Positions 8,045 through 17,278 are shown, counted from the first letter of the stretch. The stretch: 37,154 bases of DNA from an uncultured Clostridia bacterium (GCA_947629335.1 CANRDI010000019.1:1-37154), one strand, 5' to 3'. Program-made: numbers and translations. The notes: generated by a model not told the origin, from the letters alone.

Positions 8045-9306
8045 TGAAAAAGCTTTTGTTTGTAACAACTCGTCGTTTTTGGCCTGTTGACAGCGGAAGA
8101 AAATTGACGCTTTATCATTATTGCCGAGGACTATATGAGATTTACGGATATGAAATTTACATATATTCATTTCTTGAAGCAGGACAAACTCCCGAAAACG
8201 CCGAGCCAACGCCTTGTTTCATAAAGGAAGTCGTATATTCAAATAAAATCGGATCGGCTGAAAAAATAAAAAACATTATTTCAAAAACAATTTTCAGGAA
8301 AGATAAATTTCCGTTTCAATGTTCATTGTTTTATTCAAAGAAAAATTTTATTTCGATTTCGGAATTTGCGGATAAGATAAGACCCGATACTGTAATTGTG
8401 GATATGGTACGGTTAGCGCCATATTATTATTCGTTTAGAAATATAAACTGTAAAAAGATACTTGATATGGACGATGTGCTGTCGCTTCGATATGAACGGC
8501 AAGCACAAAATAAGGTGTCGGAAGCTAACTTTCTCGGTAATTATGGAAAAGAAGTTTCAAGCGGGATAAATCGGATATTGAATCTGAGAATCTTCAAAAA
8601 TGCTTTTTTGAAATTCGAGTCTAAACTCATGAAAAAAGCAGAGGAAAAATATACGCTTTTATATGATAATATAATTCTTGTTTCAGAAAAAGAAGCTGAA
8701 TATGTCAATAAAGCAACAGGTACTGAAAAAGCGATAGCAATACCTGTCGGGGTGGATTATGATTATTTATCCGAAAATATTGATGTTAAAGCGATAAATA
8801 ATTCTTTAAGTTTTATGGGAAATTTAAATGTTGCGGCTAATGTTGATTCGCTTGATATAATCATACGAAAAATACTGCCTGTTATTGAAAACGAAGTTAC
8901 GTTGATTGTAATCGGAACGTGTTCTGAGGAAATCGAATCTAAATATAAAGATGTAAAAAATGTAGAATTTACAGGCAGAGTAGATGATTTTCGTTCATAT
9001 ATAAAAACATCTAAAGTTTTCTTGTCACCCATCGCATATGGCAGCGGTATTAAAACAAAAATTCTTGAAGCAATGGCTATGGGTATGCCTGTTGTAACAA
9101 ACAGTATCGGTGCAGAGGGTCTTGACGTTAAAGACGGCAGAGAACTTATTGTTAAAGATGATTACACTGAGATAGTTAGTGCTGTAAAAGAGCTTCTTAA
9201 TAACGAGGCGCTCAGAAAAGATCTGGGCGAACGAGGACAGAAGTTTGTACAGCAATATCATGACTGGAATGTTGTATATAAGGTGTTTATGGAAATGGGA
9301 ATGTAG
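8044..9306 (+). CDS. Glycosyltransferase, GT4-like (group 1)
   Basis: Predicted cytoplasmic or membrane-associated retaining glycosyltransferase with two Rossmann-like halves. The N-terminus (RRFWPVDSGRKLTLYHYCRGL) resembles the acceptor-binding loop of GT4 enzymes. The C-terminal half has LSFMGNLNVAANVDSL, VEFTGRVDDFRSYI, the nucleotide-binding stretch PIAYGSGIKTKILEAMAMGMPVV, and a final alpha-helix. 420 residues. It overlaps gmhA by one base (TAATG), so it is coupled to the heptose genes and is a candidate heptosyltransferase, but specificity cannot be read from sequence. From here on the genes become markedly more AT-rich than those at 1-8 kb. Confidence 0.85.
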   Translation: MKKLLFVTTRRFWPVDSGRKLTLYHYCRGLYEIYGYEIYIYSFLEAGQTPENAEPTPCFIKEVVYSNKIGSAEKIKNIISKTIFRKDKFPFQCSLFYSKKNFISISEFADKIRPDTVIVDMVRLAPYYYSFRNINCKKILDMDDVLSLRYERQAQNKVSEANFLGNYGKEVSSGINRILNLRIFKNAFLKFESKLMKKAEEKYTLLYDNIILVSEKEAEYVNKATGTEKAIAIPVGVDYDYLSENIDVKAINNSLSFMGNLNVAANVDSLDIIIRKILPVIENEVTLIVIGTCSEEIESKYKDVKNVEFTGRVDDFRSYIKTSKVFLSPIAYGSGIKTKILEAMAMGMPVVTNSIGAEGLDVKDGRELIVKDDYTEIVSAVKELLNNEALRKDLGERGQKFVQQYHDWNVVYKVFMEMGM

Positions 9307-9351
9307 CAAGATTTTGTCAGCTTGTTTTTGGTAAAAATTGGAGAATGTAAG

Positions 9352-10464
9352 ATGAAGTTAGGCATTGATGGATACTTTATGTGCGGCAAGCGAACAGGGA
9401 TGGGCGTTATGCTTGAAAATATACTGAAAAACTGGCAGAGCAGTGGTTTTGAGAAAACGGTTTTGTTTGTTCCTGAAGAACTTGATGAACATCAGACATC
9501 AGTTTTTAATAAAAATGGCATTACTGTCTGCAAATTGAATAAGAAAAGTTTTCCTGTTTGGGAGCAGTTTACTGTTCCTCATATTGCAAAAAAGCTTAAC
9601 CTGGACTGCTTATGGTTTCCGTTTAATACGGGAAGCCTGTTCTGGAAGAAAAGGCTTATAGTTACAATTCATGATGTGATTTTTATGAATGGTTCAATTT
9701 TTCAGCAACCTTCATTATATAAAAAATTCGGGCAGCTTTATCGAAAATTTGTGGTACCCAAAGCTGCCAAAAAAGCCGATGAGATAATTACAGTAAGCGA
9801 GTTTGCAAAAAGAGATATTATATCCATCTTCCCATGTGCAAAAAATAAAACACATGTGGTTTATTCAGCATGTTGTTTTAATGATCAATCATTGTCCGAA
9901 ACTGGATGGCTCAGTCTTTGCCGAATGCATGAAATTAACGAGTCGTACATATTGGCATACGGGTCAATAGAACAGCGAAAAAACACATTGCGTGTAATTC
10001 AGACCTTTGAGAAACTATGCAGTGAGGGGATTAATAAAGATCTTATTTTATTTGGCTTTAAGGAATGGGAGCAATCTTCCGAAAAGAATTATATTGAAAA
10101 AAGCCCCTACAAAGAGCGTATCCATGTGCTTGGATATATTTCTGAGGAAGAAAAAACATCGCTTTTCCGTCATGCAGACATATTCTTGTTCCCGTCGTTG
10201 GCTGAAGGCTTTGGAATACCTGTTTTAGAGGCATATTATTATGGTACGCCTTTAGTAACGTCAAATGTAACGTCTATTCCCGAAATTTCCGGAGATGCAG
10301 CTGTTTTTGTTAACCCATATAATGTTGATGATATCGCACAAGGAGTTAAGAAGGTGCTGTTGTCTGACAGCAACGAAGAATTGATACGTAAAGGAAAAGA
10401 ACGTGTATCACAGTTTTCATGGGAACGTACCGTGGCACGTACGATTGATGTGATTCTTTTATAG
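9352..10464 (+). CDS. Glycosyltransferase, GT4 (mannosyltransferase-like)
   Basis: GT4-fold glycosyltransferase of 370 residues. Conserved parts include LGIDGYFMCGKRTGMG at the N-terminus, VTIHDVIF, DEIITVSEFAKRDI, AYGSIEQRKN at the start of the donor domain, HVLGYISEEEKTSLFRHADIFLFPS, and the EX7E-type region EGFGIPVLEAYYYGTPLVTSN with IPEISGDAAVFVNPYN. This block set is common in mannosyltransferases that use GDP-mannose, which the locus makes, but other GDP-sugars are possible. Start: the frame opens at TTG 9322, but ATG 9352 has GGAG 8 bases upstream and gives the standard N-terminus. It is 45 bases after the previous stop. Confidence 0.88.
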   Translation: MKLGIDGYFMCGKRTGMGVMLENILKNWQSSGFEKTVLFVPEELDEHQTSVFNKNGITVCKLNKKSFPVWEQFTVPHIAKKLNLDCLWFPFNTGSLFWKKRLIVTIHDVIFMNGSIFQQPSLYKKFGQLYRKFVVPKAAKKADEIITVSEFAKRDIISIFPCAKNKTHVVYSACCFNDQSLSETGWLSLCRMHEINESYILAYGSIEQRKNTLRVIQTFEKLCSEGINKDLILFGFKEWEQSSEKNYIEKSPYKERIHVLGYISEEEKTSLFRHADIFLFPSLAEGFGIPVLEAYYYGTPLVTSNVTSIPEISGDAAVFVNPYNVDDIAQGVKKVLLSDSNEELIRKGKERVSQFSWERTVARTIDVILL

Positions 10465-10515
10465 ATAATAATAAATTGTATCATAAATTTAGTCATCTTT
10501 AAGGGAGATTTAAAT

Positions 10516-11364
10516 ATGGCATCTGATGAAATAAAGATTGCTCAACAAACATCTTTGGAGCTGTTAAAGGTATTTGTAGAAATATGCAATAAGTATAACT
10601 TGAGATATTACATCGGAGGCGGAACAATGCTCGGTGCAATACGACATAAGGGCTTTATTCCGTGGGATGATGATGTAGATATCGATATGCCGAGGGAGGA
10701 TTATGAGAAACTTATAGAAATCTCAGATGAAGCCTTGAAGGATTATCCAAACTATGAAATAAAAAACTATCATAAGAACAATGTAATTTCAATAATCACA
10801 AGTCTTGTCGATAACAGTAAAAAAATAATATACGCAAGAGGAACTATCGCTGAGCGAGCGTATTATTTATGGATAGATATAGCCCCCGTTGACGGGATAC
10901 CGGACAATCCTTTTTTAAGAAAAATACACTTGCTTAAATTAAGTGTATTAAAAATATGTTACAATTTTTCGATATTTAAATATGGTGGTATACTACCTAA
11001 TAGTATGAAAACGGGTAAAAGGTCATTTATAAAAAAGATAGGAGTGTTTTTAGCAACACATCTGCCCGTAGAAAAGGTTTTTAAATATAAAGTATGGATA
11101 CCGAAATTTGAGAAAGAATTAAAAAAATATTCATTTTATGATTGCAAAATGGCAGGCACATTAGCGTCACATCATGGCAGAAAGAGTATTTTCCCAACAG
11201 AATGGTATGGAAAAGGCACGAAATATCAATTTGAAGATATAGAAGTCATTGGCGTGGATAATTATGATGCATGGCTTACACAACTATATGGTGACTATAT
11301 GAAATTACCTGATGAAGCACACCAAGTTAGTCACTATTTTGAACTTATAGACGAGGAAAAATAA
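10516..11364 (+). CDS. LicD-family phosphotransferase
   Basis: LicD-fold nucleotidyltransferase-like protein (PF04991). Known members move a phospho-alcohol from a CDP donor to a glycan: phosphocholine in LicD proteins, ribitol-phosphate in the related human fukutin and FKRP. The defining motif GGGTMLGAIRHKGFIPWDDDVDIDM is at residues 34-58, with the metal-binding DDDVDID aspartates intact. The C-terminal half is basic and holds a SHHGRKSIFPTEWYGKGTKYQFE segment typical of the family. 282 residues is normal. AAGGGAG precedes the ATG by about 9 bases. The next three genes look like a CDP-polyol pathway and none resembles choline uptake or choline kinase, so polyol-phosphate transfer is the favoured role. 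Confidence 0.87.
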   Translation: MASDEIKIAQQTSLELLKVFVEICNKYNLRYYIGGGTMLGAIRHKGFIPWDDDVDIDMPREDYEKLIEISDEALKDYPNYEIKNYHKNNVISIITSLVDNSKKIIYARGTIAERAYYLWIDIAPVDGIPDNPFLRKIHLLKLSVLKICYNFSIFKYGGILPNSMKTGKRSFIKKIGVFLATHLPVEKVFKYKVWIPKFEKELKKYSFYDCKMAGTLASHHGRKSIFPTEWYGKGTKYQFEDIEVIGVDNYDAWLTQLYGDYMKLPDEAHQVSHYFELIDEEK

Positions 11365-11366
11365 GT

Positions 11367-12059
11367 ATGAACATAGCCTTGATACTTTCGGGCGGAACAG
11401 GCAGCCGAATGGGGCTTAATGTTCCAAAACAATATCTTAAGTTTAACGGTAAACCTATAATGAGTTATTCGTTGGAAGCTTTTGATTGTAATTCGCTTGT
11501 TGACGGTATTGTTATCGTTGCGGAAAAACAATGGAGAAATGAGATAGATAAATGGCTGAAAGAATATGACATAAAGAAATTTTTATGCTATGCCGACCCC
11601 GGAGAAACGCGACAGTATTCTATAATAAGCGGTCTAAAAGAAATAGAAAGACTTGGCGGTGCAGATAAAGTTATAATTCATGATGCGGCAAGACCGCTTG
11701 TTTCTGAGAAACTAATCACATCTTGTATTGAGGGTCTTGAAGATTGTGATGGAGTTATGCCTGTTTTGCCTGCAAAGGATACATTTTATATTTTAGATAA
11801 CAACAATATGGTTTCAAAGCTTTTGCCGCGTTCGCTTTTAGCTGCCGGACAAGCCCCCGAAGCGTTTGATTATAGAAAATATCACACTGCAAATATGTCG
11901 CTTTCAAGGAAAGAATTATTAGAGATAAACGGCAGTTCGGAACTTGCTGTTAAATGCGGAATGAAAATAAAAACAATTGCCGGAGATGAAAGAAACATAA
12001 AGGTTACAACTCCAAACGATCTGCTTCTTTTAGAGGCGTATATGAAGGAGGAAAAATGA
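11367..12059 (+). CDS. CTP:polyol-phosphate cytidylyltransferase, IspD/TarI family
   Basis: Activates an alcohol phosphate as its CDP derivative. The signature is LSGGTGSRMGLNVPKQYLKFNGKPI, then VIIHDAARPLVSEKLI, GQAPEAFDY and a C-terminal NIKVTTPNDLLLLEAYM. All are shared by IspD (methylerythritol phosphate) and TarI (ribitol-5-phosphate). 230 residues fits both. Its place between a LicD transferase and a polyol-phosphate-type dehydrogenase argues for a polyol-phosphate such as ribitol-, arabinitol- or xylitol-phosphate rather than isoprenoid synthesis. That is inference. It starts two bases after the LicD stop and overlaps the dehydrogenase start by four bases (ATGA). Confidence 0.85.
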   Translation: MNIALILSGGTGSRMGLNVPKQYLKFNGKPIMSYSLEAFDCNSLVDGIVIVAEKQWRNEIDKWLKEYDIKKFLCYADPGETRQYSIISGLKEIERLGGADKVIIHDAARPLVSEKLITSCIEGLEDCDGVMPVLPAKDTFYILDNNNMVSKLLPRSLLAAGQAPEAFDYRKYHTANMSLSRKELLEINGSSELAVKCGMKIKTIAGDERNIKVTTPNDLLLLEAYMKEEK

Positions 12060-13093
12060 AAGCGCTGGTCCTTGAAGATGTATCAAAATTAGTTTATAAA
12101 GACGTTCCCGACCCGATTATAAAACCGGGCGAGGTGCTTCTGAAAATAAAAGCGTGCGGGATATGTTCAAGCGATATACCGAGAATATTTACAACAGGTA
12201 CATATCATTTTCCGACCATTCCCGGACACGAGTTTTCGGGAGAGATAATCGACTGCGCGCCTGACGTTGACAATTCTCTCATAGGAAAAAGAGCCGTTGT
12301 ATTTCCGCTTGTGCCTTGCGGAAAGTGTCCTTCATGCGCTGCAAAAGAATATGCTCGATGCTCCGATTACAATTACTTCGGTTCGAGATGTGACGGCGCT
12401 TTTGCGGAATACATTTCGGTGCCTGTCTGGAATATTGTCAGATTTTCAAATAAAATTCCATATACTACTGCCGCAATGTGCGAACCTGCTTCTGTCGCTA
12501 AACATTGTGCGGACAGGGGGAAAATCAACGAGGGAGATACAGTAACGGTAGTCGGCACAGGCACAATAGGATATATTTCGGCGCTATGGGCAAAAACTAT
12601 GGGCGCAAAAAAAGTTATAATTGTGGGACGAAACAAAAGCAAGCTTGAATTTTCAAAAGAACTCGGTCTTGATTATACAATAAATACTTCAGAAGATAAT
12701 TTTTTTGAAAGTTATATGAAAATAACGGGCGGCGAGGGTTCAGACGTGGTTCTGGAATGCGTCGGAAGCAATGCGGCAATAAAAAGCTCGGTAAAGTTTG
12801 CAAAAAAAGGCGGGAGAATTGTTCTTGCGGGAAATCCCGAAGGAGATATAAAGCTTGAAAAAAATGTATACTGGAAAATTCTAAGAAATGAGCTTACTGT
12901 TATGGGGACATGGAATTCAAGCTATAATTCCGAAGTGAATAATTGGAATGAAGTTATAACAGCCTTGGAAAATCATAAACTTGATATTTCAAAATTGGTA
13001 ACGCACACTTTTCGGTTGGATGAATATGAAAAAGCATTTAAAATTTTAAAAGATAAGACTGAATTTTCGGTAAAAGTAATGTTTGCGGAATAA
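12056..13093 (+). CDS. Zinc-dependent MDR dehydrogenase, galactitol-1-phosphate 5-dehydrogenase-like
   Basis: Medium-chain dehydrogenase of 345 residues. The catalytic zinc site is GICSSD (C37) with GHEFSG (H58, E59). The structural zinc site has C88, C91, C94 and C102 (PCGKCPSC...RC). The cofactor loop is VVGTGTIG near 165-172. Family-specific stretches (SDIPRIFTTGTY, YNYFGSRCDGAFAEYI, WKILRNELTVMGTW) are close to GatD, which oxidises a polyol phosphate to a ketose phosphate. Here it probably runs in reverse, reducing a ketose phosphate to the polyol phosphate used by the upstream cytidylyltransferase, as TarJ does for ribitol. It overlaps the previous gene by four bases, with AAGGAGG 4 bases before the start. 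The exact polyol is unknown. Confidence 0.85.
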   Translation: MKALVLEDVSKLVYKDVPDPIIKPGEVLLKIKACGICSSDIPRIFTTGTYHFPTIPGHEFSGEIIDCAPDVDNSLIGKRAVVFPLVPCGKCPSCAAKEYARCSDYNYFGSRCDGAFAEYISVPVWNIVRFSNKIPYTTAAMCEPASVAKHCADRGKINEGDTVTVVGTGTIGYISALWAKTMGAKKVIIVGRNKSKLEFSKELGLDYTINTSEDNFFESYMKITGGEGSDVVLECVGSNAAIKSSVKFAKKGGRIVLAGNPEGDIKLEKNVYWKILRNELTVMGTWNSSYNSEVNNWNEVITALENHKLDISKLVTHTFRLDEYEKAFKILKDKTEFSVKVMFAE

Positions 13094-13103
13094 GGAGTAT
13101 CCG

Positions 13104-13781
13104 ATGAAAAAATCAAAGATTTCCGCGTCAATGATGTGTGCGGATCTTGTACATTTAAAGCAGACAATCACGATATTTGAGAGCGAAAAGATAGATTATT
13201 TACATATTGACGTTATGGACGGAGAATTTGTTCCGAATTTCGGCTTGGGGACAGATTATATAAGAGGATTGAGGGATTTAACAGACATTCCGCTTGACAT
13301 TCATTTGATGATAACTTCTCCGGAATACAAATATAAATGGCTGGGAATAAAATCAAGCGATATGGTTTCAATACATTACGAAAGCACGTCCCAGATACAA
13401 AGAGCGCTTGACCGGCTTTCGGAATATGGCTGTAAGAAATTTCTTGCAATAAATCCTGCAACGCCGATATATGTTCTTGAGGAAGTTCTTGACTACATCG
13501 ACGGGATAAATCTTTTAATGGTAAACCCCGGCTTTGCGGGTCAGAAGATAGTTCCGAGTACCATCAAAAAAGCCGAGCGGCTGGTTAAATTTCTGAGAGA
13601 CTGCGGCAAGGAAGATATTGAGATCGAGGTTGACGGTAACATAACATTTGAAAATGCAAAAATACTCAGAGCCGTAGGGGCGAGTGTGTTCGTCGCGGGA
13701 ACGTCAAGTATTTTTAAGGGTAAGCTTGAGGAGTATGATAACAATATTTTAAAGCTCAGGGAAAATATATCTTTAAGGTGA
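13104..13781 (+). CDS. Ribulose-phosphate / allulose-6-phosphate 3-epimerase family protein
   Basis: TIM-barrel metal-dependent epimerase inverting C3 of a ketose phosphate. The metal and catalytic motifs are present: HIDVMDGEFVPN (H34, D36, D39), IHLMI, VNPGFAGQ and IEVDGN. The N-terminus (ASMMCADL) and the PGFAGQ loop look nearer to AlsE (allulose-6-phosphate) than to the housekeeping Rpe, so pentulose and hexulose phosphates are both possible. Start ATG 13104 has AAGGAG 6 bases upstream and lies 10 bases after the dehydrogenase stop. An open extension to 13083 is not used. In this cassette it probably provides the ketose phosphate that the dehydrogenase reduces, making a less usual polyol. 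Confidence 0.84.
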   Translation: MKKSKISASMMCADLVHLKQTITIFESEKIDYLHIDVMDGEFVPNFGLGTDYIRGLRDLTDIPLDIHLMITSPEYKYKWLGIKSSDMVSIHYESTSQIQRALDRLSEYGCKKFLAINPATPIYVLEEVLDYIDGINLLMVNPGFAGQKIVPSTIKKAERLVKFLRDCGKEDIEIEVDGNITFENAKILRAVGASVFVAGTSSIFKGKLEEYDNNILKLRENISLR

Positions 13782-13785
13782 TAAA

Positions 13786-14814
13786 ATGGATCCAGTGATT
13801 AGTTTAATAATACCGGTATACAACGTTGAAAAATATCTCGACAAGTGCATACAGTCCGTCCTTGCACAGACGTATGACAACTTTGAGGTAATACTTGTTG
13901 ACGACGGCTCGACCGATAACAGCGGGAAGATGTGCGATGAATATGCGGAGAAGGACGGCAGAGTGAGAGCGTTTCATCAAGTGAATTCGGGTGTATGTCA
14001 TGCAAGAAATGTCGGCATTAATAGCGCACGAGGCGAATTTATTTCCTTTATTGATGCCGATGATTTTATTGATGAGAAATATCTTGAAATTCTTGTAAAT
14101 GCTCAAATGGAGAAGAACTACGATTTTACATTATGCGAATTTACCAATTTGGACGAAAAAACCGGAATATCTGCTCGAAAAGTAAGCTATGAAAATTCTT
14201 GCGAGTTTTTTGATGATGATATAAAACGATATGTTACGCCAAGGACACTTGTGAATCCTAAAAAACAAATGATCGGAAACCCTTATTGTAAGTTATTTCG
14301 CAGGCGGATCATTGCGGATAATAAAATAAAGTATTGTGAAGAAATTCATCTCCATGAGGACAGAATGTTTAATTATGAATACTGTCAGCACATTAAAAGC
14401 TTTGTATATATTCCTAAATCGCTTTATACAAGGCTCGTAAGACGTGATTCTGCGATGAATATTTTCAGAGAAGACACTTTATCGGAGTATCAAAAAATAT
14501 GCAAAGAATTTATGAGGCTTCTCAATAAATATTCGGACTTCGATTTCAGCGAGAAAATGTATTGTGAGATCATAACCGTGAGCGATGTTTTGCCGAGATA
14601 TGTTTGCAATCGTATGAATAAAAAGAAACACAGAACACGCTGGAATGAATACTATAATTTCTTAAACAGCCGATATTCAGGCGACGTTTGGAACCGTATA
14701 AATAAATTAAACAACATTCCGTTCAAATACAGTATGATAATTTTTCTGATAAAATTACATATGACATATTTAATTACATGGATGTATACAGTTCATGAAA
14801 AGATTAAAAGATAG
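13786..14814 (+). CDS. Glycosyltransferase, GT2 family
   Basis: Inverting GT-A glycosyltransferase of 342 residues. The N-terminal catalytic domain is plain: ISLIIPVYNVEKYLDKCIQS, then ILVDDGSTDNSG, then HQVNSGVCHARNVGI with the metal-binding FIDADDFID (the DxD equivalent). The C-terminal third is basic and partly hydrophobic, probably for membrane association. The start follows AAGGTGA, which overlaps the previous stop. Donor and acceptor cannot be told from sequence. A 66-base AT-rich gap follows. Confidence 0.9.
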   Translation: MDPVISLIIPVYNVEKYLDKCIQSVLAQTYDNFEVILVDDGSTDNSGKMCDEYAEKDGRVRAFHQVNSGVCHARNVGINSARGEFISFIDADDFIDEKYLEILVNAQMEKNYDFTLCEFTNLDEKTGISARKVSYENSCEFFDDDIKRYVTPRTLVNPKKQMIGNPYCKLFRRRIIADNKIKYCEEIHLHEDRMFNYEYCQHIKSFVYIPKSLYTRLVRRDSAMNIFREDTLSEYQKICKEFMRLLNKYSDFDFSEKMYCEIITVSDVLPRYVCNRMNKKKHRTRWNEYYNFLNSRYSGDVWNRINKLNNIPFKYSMIIFLIKLHMTYLITWMYTVHEKIKR

Positions 14815-14880
14815 CGTGATTATAAGTTTATAAGAGACCATTTGAAAATATAAAATATTTGTTCTGATTGGGCGAGTGAA

Positions 14881-15948
14881 ATGATAAAAGATTTTATAAA
14901 AAAGCATCAAGGACTATATCGTGTTGCAAAAGTAATTCAAAATATAAATAATTCCGAGTTTAAAAAGTTGTTAGACGGTTATCTGACAAATGCTCCTTCG
15001 GAATTATCATTACTTATTCACAATGCGGAATATATATCAAAAAACTCACCTGTATATCTTATTGAATACGGAGTTAAAGATGTTTGTGACAGCGGTTTTT
15101 TTGCGCTGTTAAGGCATACGATCAAGTATTTGCCTTTTGCCGACAGTTTAGGGCTTGTTCCGATTATAAATTGGGGTTCTAAAACTTTTTATTATGAAAA
15201 AGCTTTAAGCAATAAAGAGACAAATGTCTTTTTATATTATTTTATGCCGGTATCAGCGTCGGTAAGTTTAGAAGAAACTCCGTATATAATTGCTTCTCAA
15301 AAGGATTTTGACAGGTTTTCATCTACTAAAAAAATATCATACCTTGTAAATGATAAAGATGTGCGATTATTTGGAGAGATATATAAAAAATACATAAAGC
15401 TGAATGATGAAGTCGAAAATTATATAGATGAAAATGTACACAAAATGTTGTTAAACAAAAAAGTACTCGGAGTACATATCAGAGGCACGGATTTTTCTCA
15501 GAACTGGGCAAATCATCCCAAAATTGTAACGGTTGACGAGTATTTGGCAAAGTCGATAGATATTTTTGAAAGCGGAGAGTATGACGGGATTTTTCTGGCA
15601 ACAGATGATATAAATGCATTAAATAAGTTCAAAAATGAATTCGGTGGTAAACTTTTATTTTACGATGATGTTTTTCGTACTGAAAACGATATAGGACCGC
15701 ATGAGACTGAAAACGACAGAAACTTACATCATTATAAACTCGGATTAGAGGTTTTACGGGACGCCTATACGCTTGCTAACTGCAAAAGCCTTGTGTGCGG
15801 ATTGTCTCAGGTGTCCTTTGCCGCGCAGTATATAAATTATGCTCTCGATCGTAGTTTTGATACCTATGCGGTTATCGATCATGGACTTAATTCAAAAAAA
15901 TCTTTTAAGGAAAGAAAGGCAAAACGTATGTTCAAAAAAGAGAAATAA
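14881..15948 (+). CDS. Fucosyltransferase-like protein (GT23/O-FucT-type HxRGTDF motif)
   Basis: 355-residue protein without transmembrane segments. The recognisable part is LGVHIRGTDFSQNW (HIRGTDF at 199-205), resembling the GDP-binding arginine motif of alpha-1,6- and related fucosyltransferases, followed by GIFLATDD and a C-terminal LVCGLSQVSFAAQY strand like the donor-binding end of those enzymes. The locus makes GDP-L-fucose (gmd and fcl downstream), which supports the call. Weak points: the N-terminal half has no motif I recognise, and the family could use a different GDP-sugar such as GDP-heptose. The ribosome binding site is weak (GAGTGA). Confidence 0.65.
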   Translation: MIKDFIKKHQGLYRVAKVIQNINNSEFKKLLDGYLTNAPSELSLLIHNAEYISKNSPVYLIEYGVKDVCDSGFFALLRHTIKYLPFADSLGLVPIINWGSKTFYYEKALSNKETNVFLYYFMPVSASVSLEETPYIIASQKDFDRFSSTKKISYLVNDKDVRLFGEIYKKYIKLNDEVENYIDENVHKMLLNKKVLGVHIRGTDFSQNWANHPKIVTVDEYLAKSIDIFESGEYDGIFLATDDINALNKFKNEFGGKLLFYDDVFRTENDIGPHETENDRNLHHYKLGLEVLRDAYTLANCKSLVCGLSQVSFAAQYINYALDRSFDTYAVIDHGLNSKKSFKERKAKRMFKKEK

Positions 15949-16020
15949 AACCGAATGATATTCAAAAATAAATTATATTTTTTAAACTAATAAATATAAG
16001 CATTTTCAGTAGAGGATGAT

Positions 16021-17268
16021 ATGATGCGCGAAATCAAAACGATTTATAAAATCAATTATAAACATCTTATATATATACTTCCGGTTCTTTTTACTGTTTT
16101 ACTTTCAAGAACGGTGTATTTTGGCATTGTTCATTATCAATTTTATCAAGTAATATTTTGGCTTTTTTCAATTGCTTGTGGAATAGTTTTCAAAATAAAA
16201 GTCGGCAATTTTAAAAGAATGCTGAATGTTTTTATTCCGATAGCAGTTTTTATAATAATAAATATAATTGTAACCATGGCGTTTCCATCAATAATTTCGT
16301 ATGTTATAACTCTTATAAATATATTTTGCTGTGGATTCATTTCGATATATATTCCAAAAGAATATATTTCAAAATATTATATTTATATTATTTTTGCATT
16401 TTGCTTAATTTCCATTCCTTGCTTCTTTGTGTTAAGTCAATTTCCCAATATTGCATTACGTTTATGTCAGAGCGGGTATAACTATCAATCCAGATTTGGC
16501 TATTCATGGTATTTTACATTTGGCTGGAACGGAGGTTTGCTTTATAGAAATTCAGGACCGTTTTGGGAACCGGGAGCTTTTCAAGGATTTATTGTTATTG
16601 CGATAATTATGTTATTGTATAATACTGATAAGTACACGGTTTCGCATAGAAAGATTGTATTGCTTACTTTTCTGATTACACTCTTAACAACACAATCAAC
16701 GACCGGATATATTATCTTAGTGTTGTTAGCCATAACTTGTTTTAAGCAAATTAAAGATACATTTTACAGCACGTCAAACAAGGCTTTTAAAAGATTTATG
16801 ACAGCGGCGATAGTTTTAACTTTAATATATATTGTTGTTACTTCCGGTAATATCGGCGATAAATTTTCGGGACTTTATGAAAACAATAGATCGGCAAACA
16901 TAAGGTCTAACGATTTTTTTAGCGGAATTCAAATGACGTTAAAAGGCGGAGTATTTGGATTAGGGTGTACAAATCAAAGAGAGTTTTATAAGGCATATTA
17001 CGGTATAACAGATGATTCATGCGGATTAACACATTTGTTTTATACATACGGAATTGCATTTGGTTTGTTGTATGCATATTTTGCTGTAAAAGGCATAACT
17101 AATTTTTTTGAATGCAACAGTAAAATACGCAATGCAAGTATTTTATTAATATTTTTAATTTTGTTTTTGACTGAAGATCTTTGTTTCTTGCCGGTATACA
17201 TTATAATAATTTTCAGCGGATTTCAGAAAACAAATAATAAAAATGTTGATTTGCATAAAATGGAATGA
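16021..17268 (+). CDS. Wzy-like polysaccharide polymerase (multi-spanning membrane protein)
   Basis: 415 residues, dominated by roughly ten hydrophobic segments, very AT-rich. The middle loop RNSGPFWEPGAFQGF is the hallmark of O-antigen polymerase/ligase-type proteins (NSGxFxEPGxF). A hydrophilic loop with NRSANIRSNDF lies near residue 300. It would join lipid-linked repeat units outside the membrane after export by the Wzx-like flippase encoded at 20804. Two ATGs stand in tandem. AGAGGA ends 4 bases before the first and 7 before the second, so the second (16024) may be used. Sequence divergence is normal for this family, hence no gene symbol. Confidence 0.85.
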   Translation: MMREIKTIYKINYKHLIYILPVLFTVLLSRTVYFGIVHYQFYQVIFWLFSIACGIVFKIKVGNFKRMLNVFIPIAVFIIINIIVTMAFPSIISYVITLINIFCCGFISIYIPKEYISKYYIYIIFAFCLISIPCFFVLSQFPNIALRLCQSGYNYQSRFGYSWYFTFGWNGGLLYRNSGPFWEPGAFQGFIVIAIIMLLYNTDKYTVSHRKIVLLTFLITLLTTQSTTGYIILVLLAITCFKQIKDTFYSTSNKAFKRFMTAAIVLTLIYIVVTSGNIGDKFSGLYENNRSANIRSNDFFSGIQMTLKGGVFGLGCTNQREFYKAYYGITDDSCGLTHLFYTYGIAFGLLYAYFAVKGITNFFECNSKIRNASILLIFLILFLTEDLCFLPVYIIIIFSGFQKTNNKNVDLHKME

Positions 17269-17278
17269 AAGGATGATA

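Noticed and set aside
11367-12059. Housekeeping ispD of isoprenoid synthesis
   Set aside because: Motifs allow it, but its tight coupling to LicD and a polyol-type dehydrogenase makes a CDP-polyol role more likely. Kept as an alternative only.
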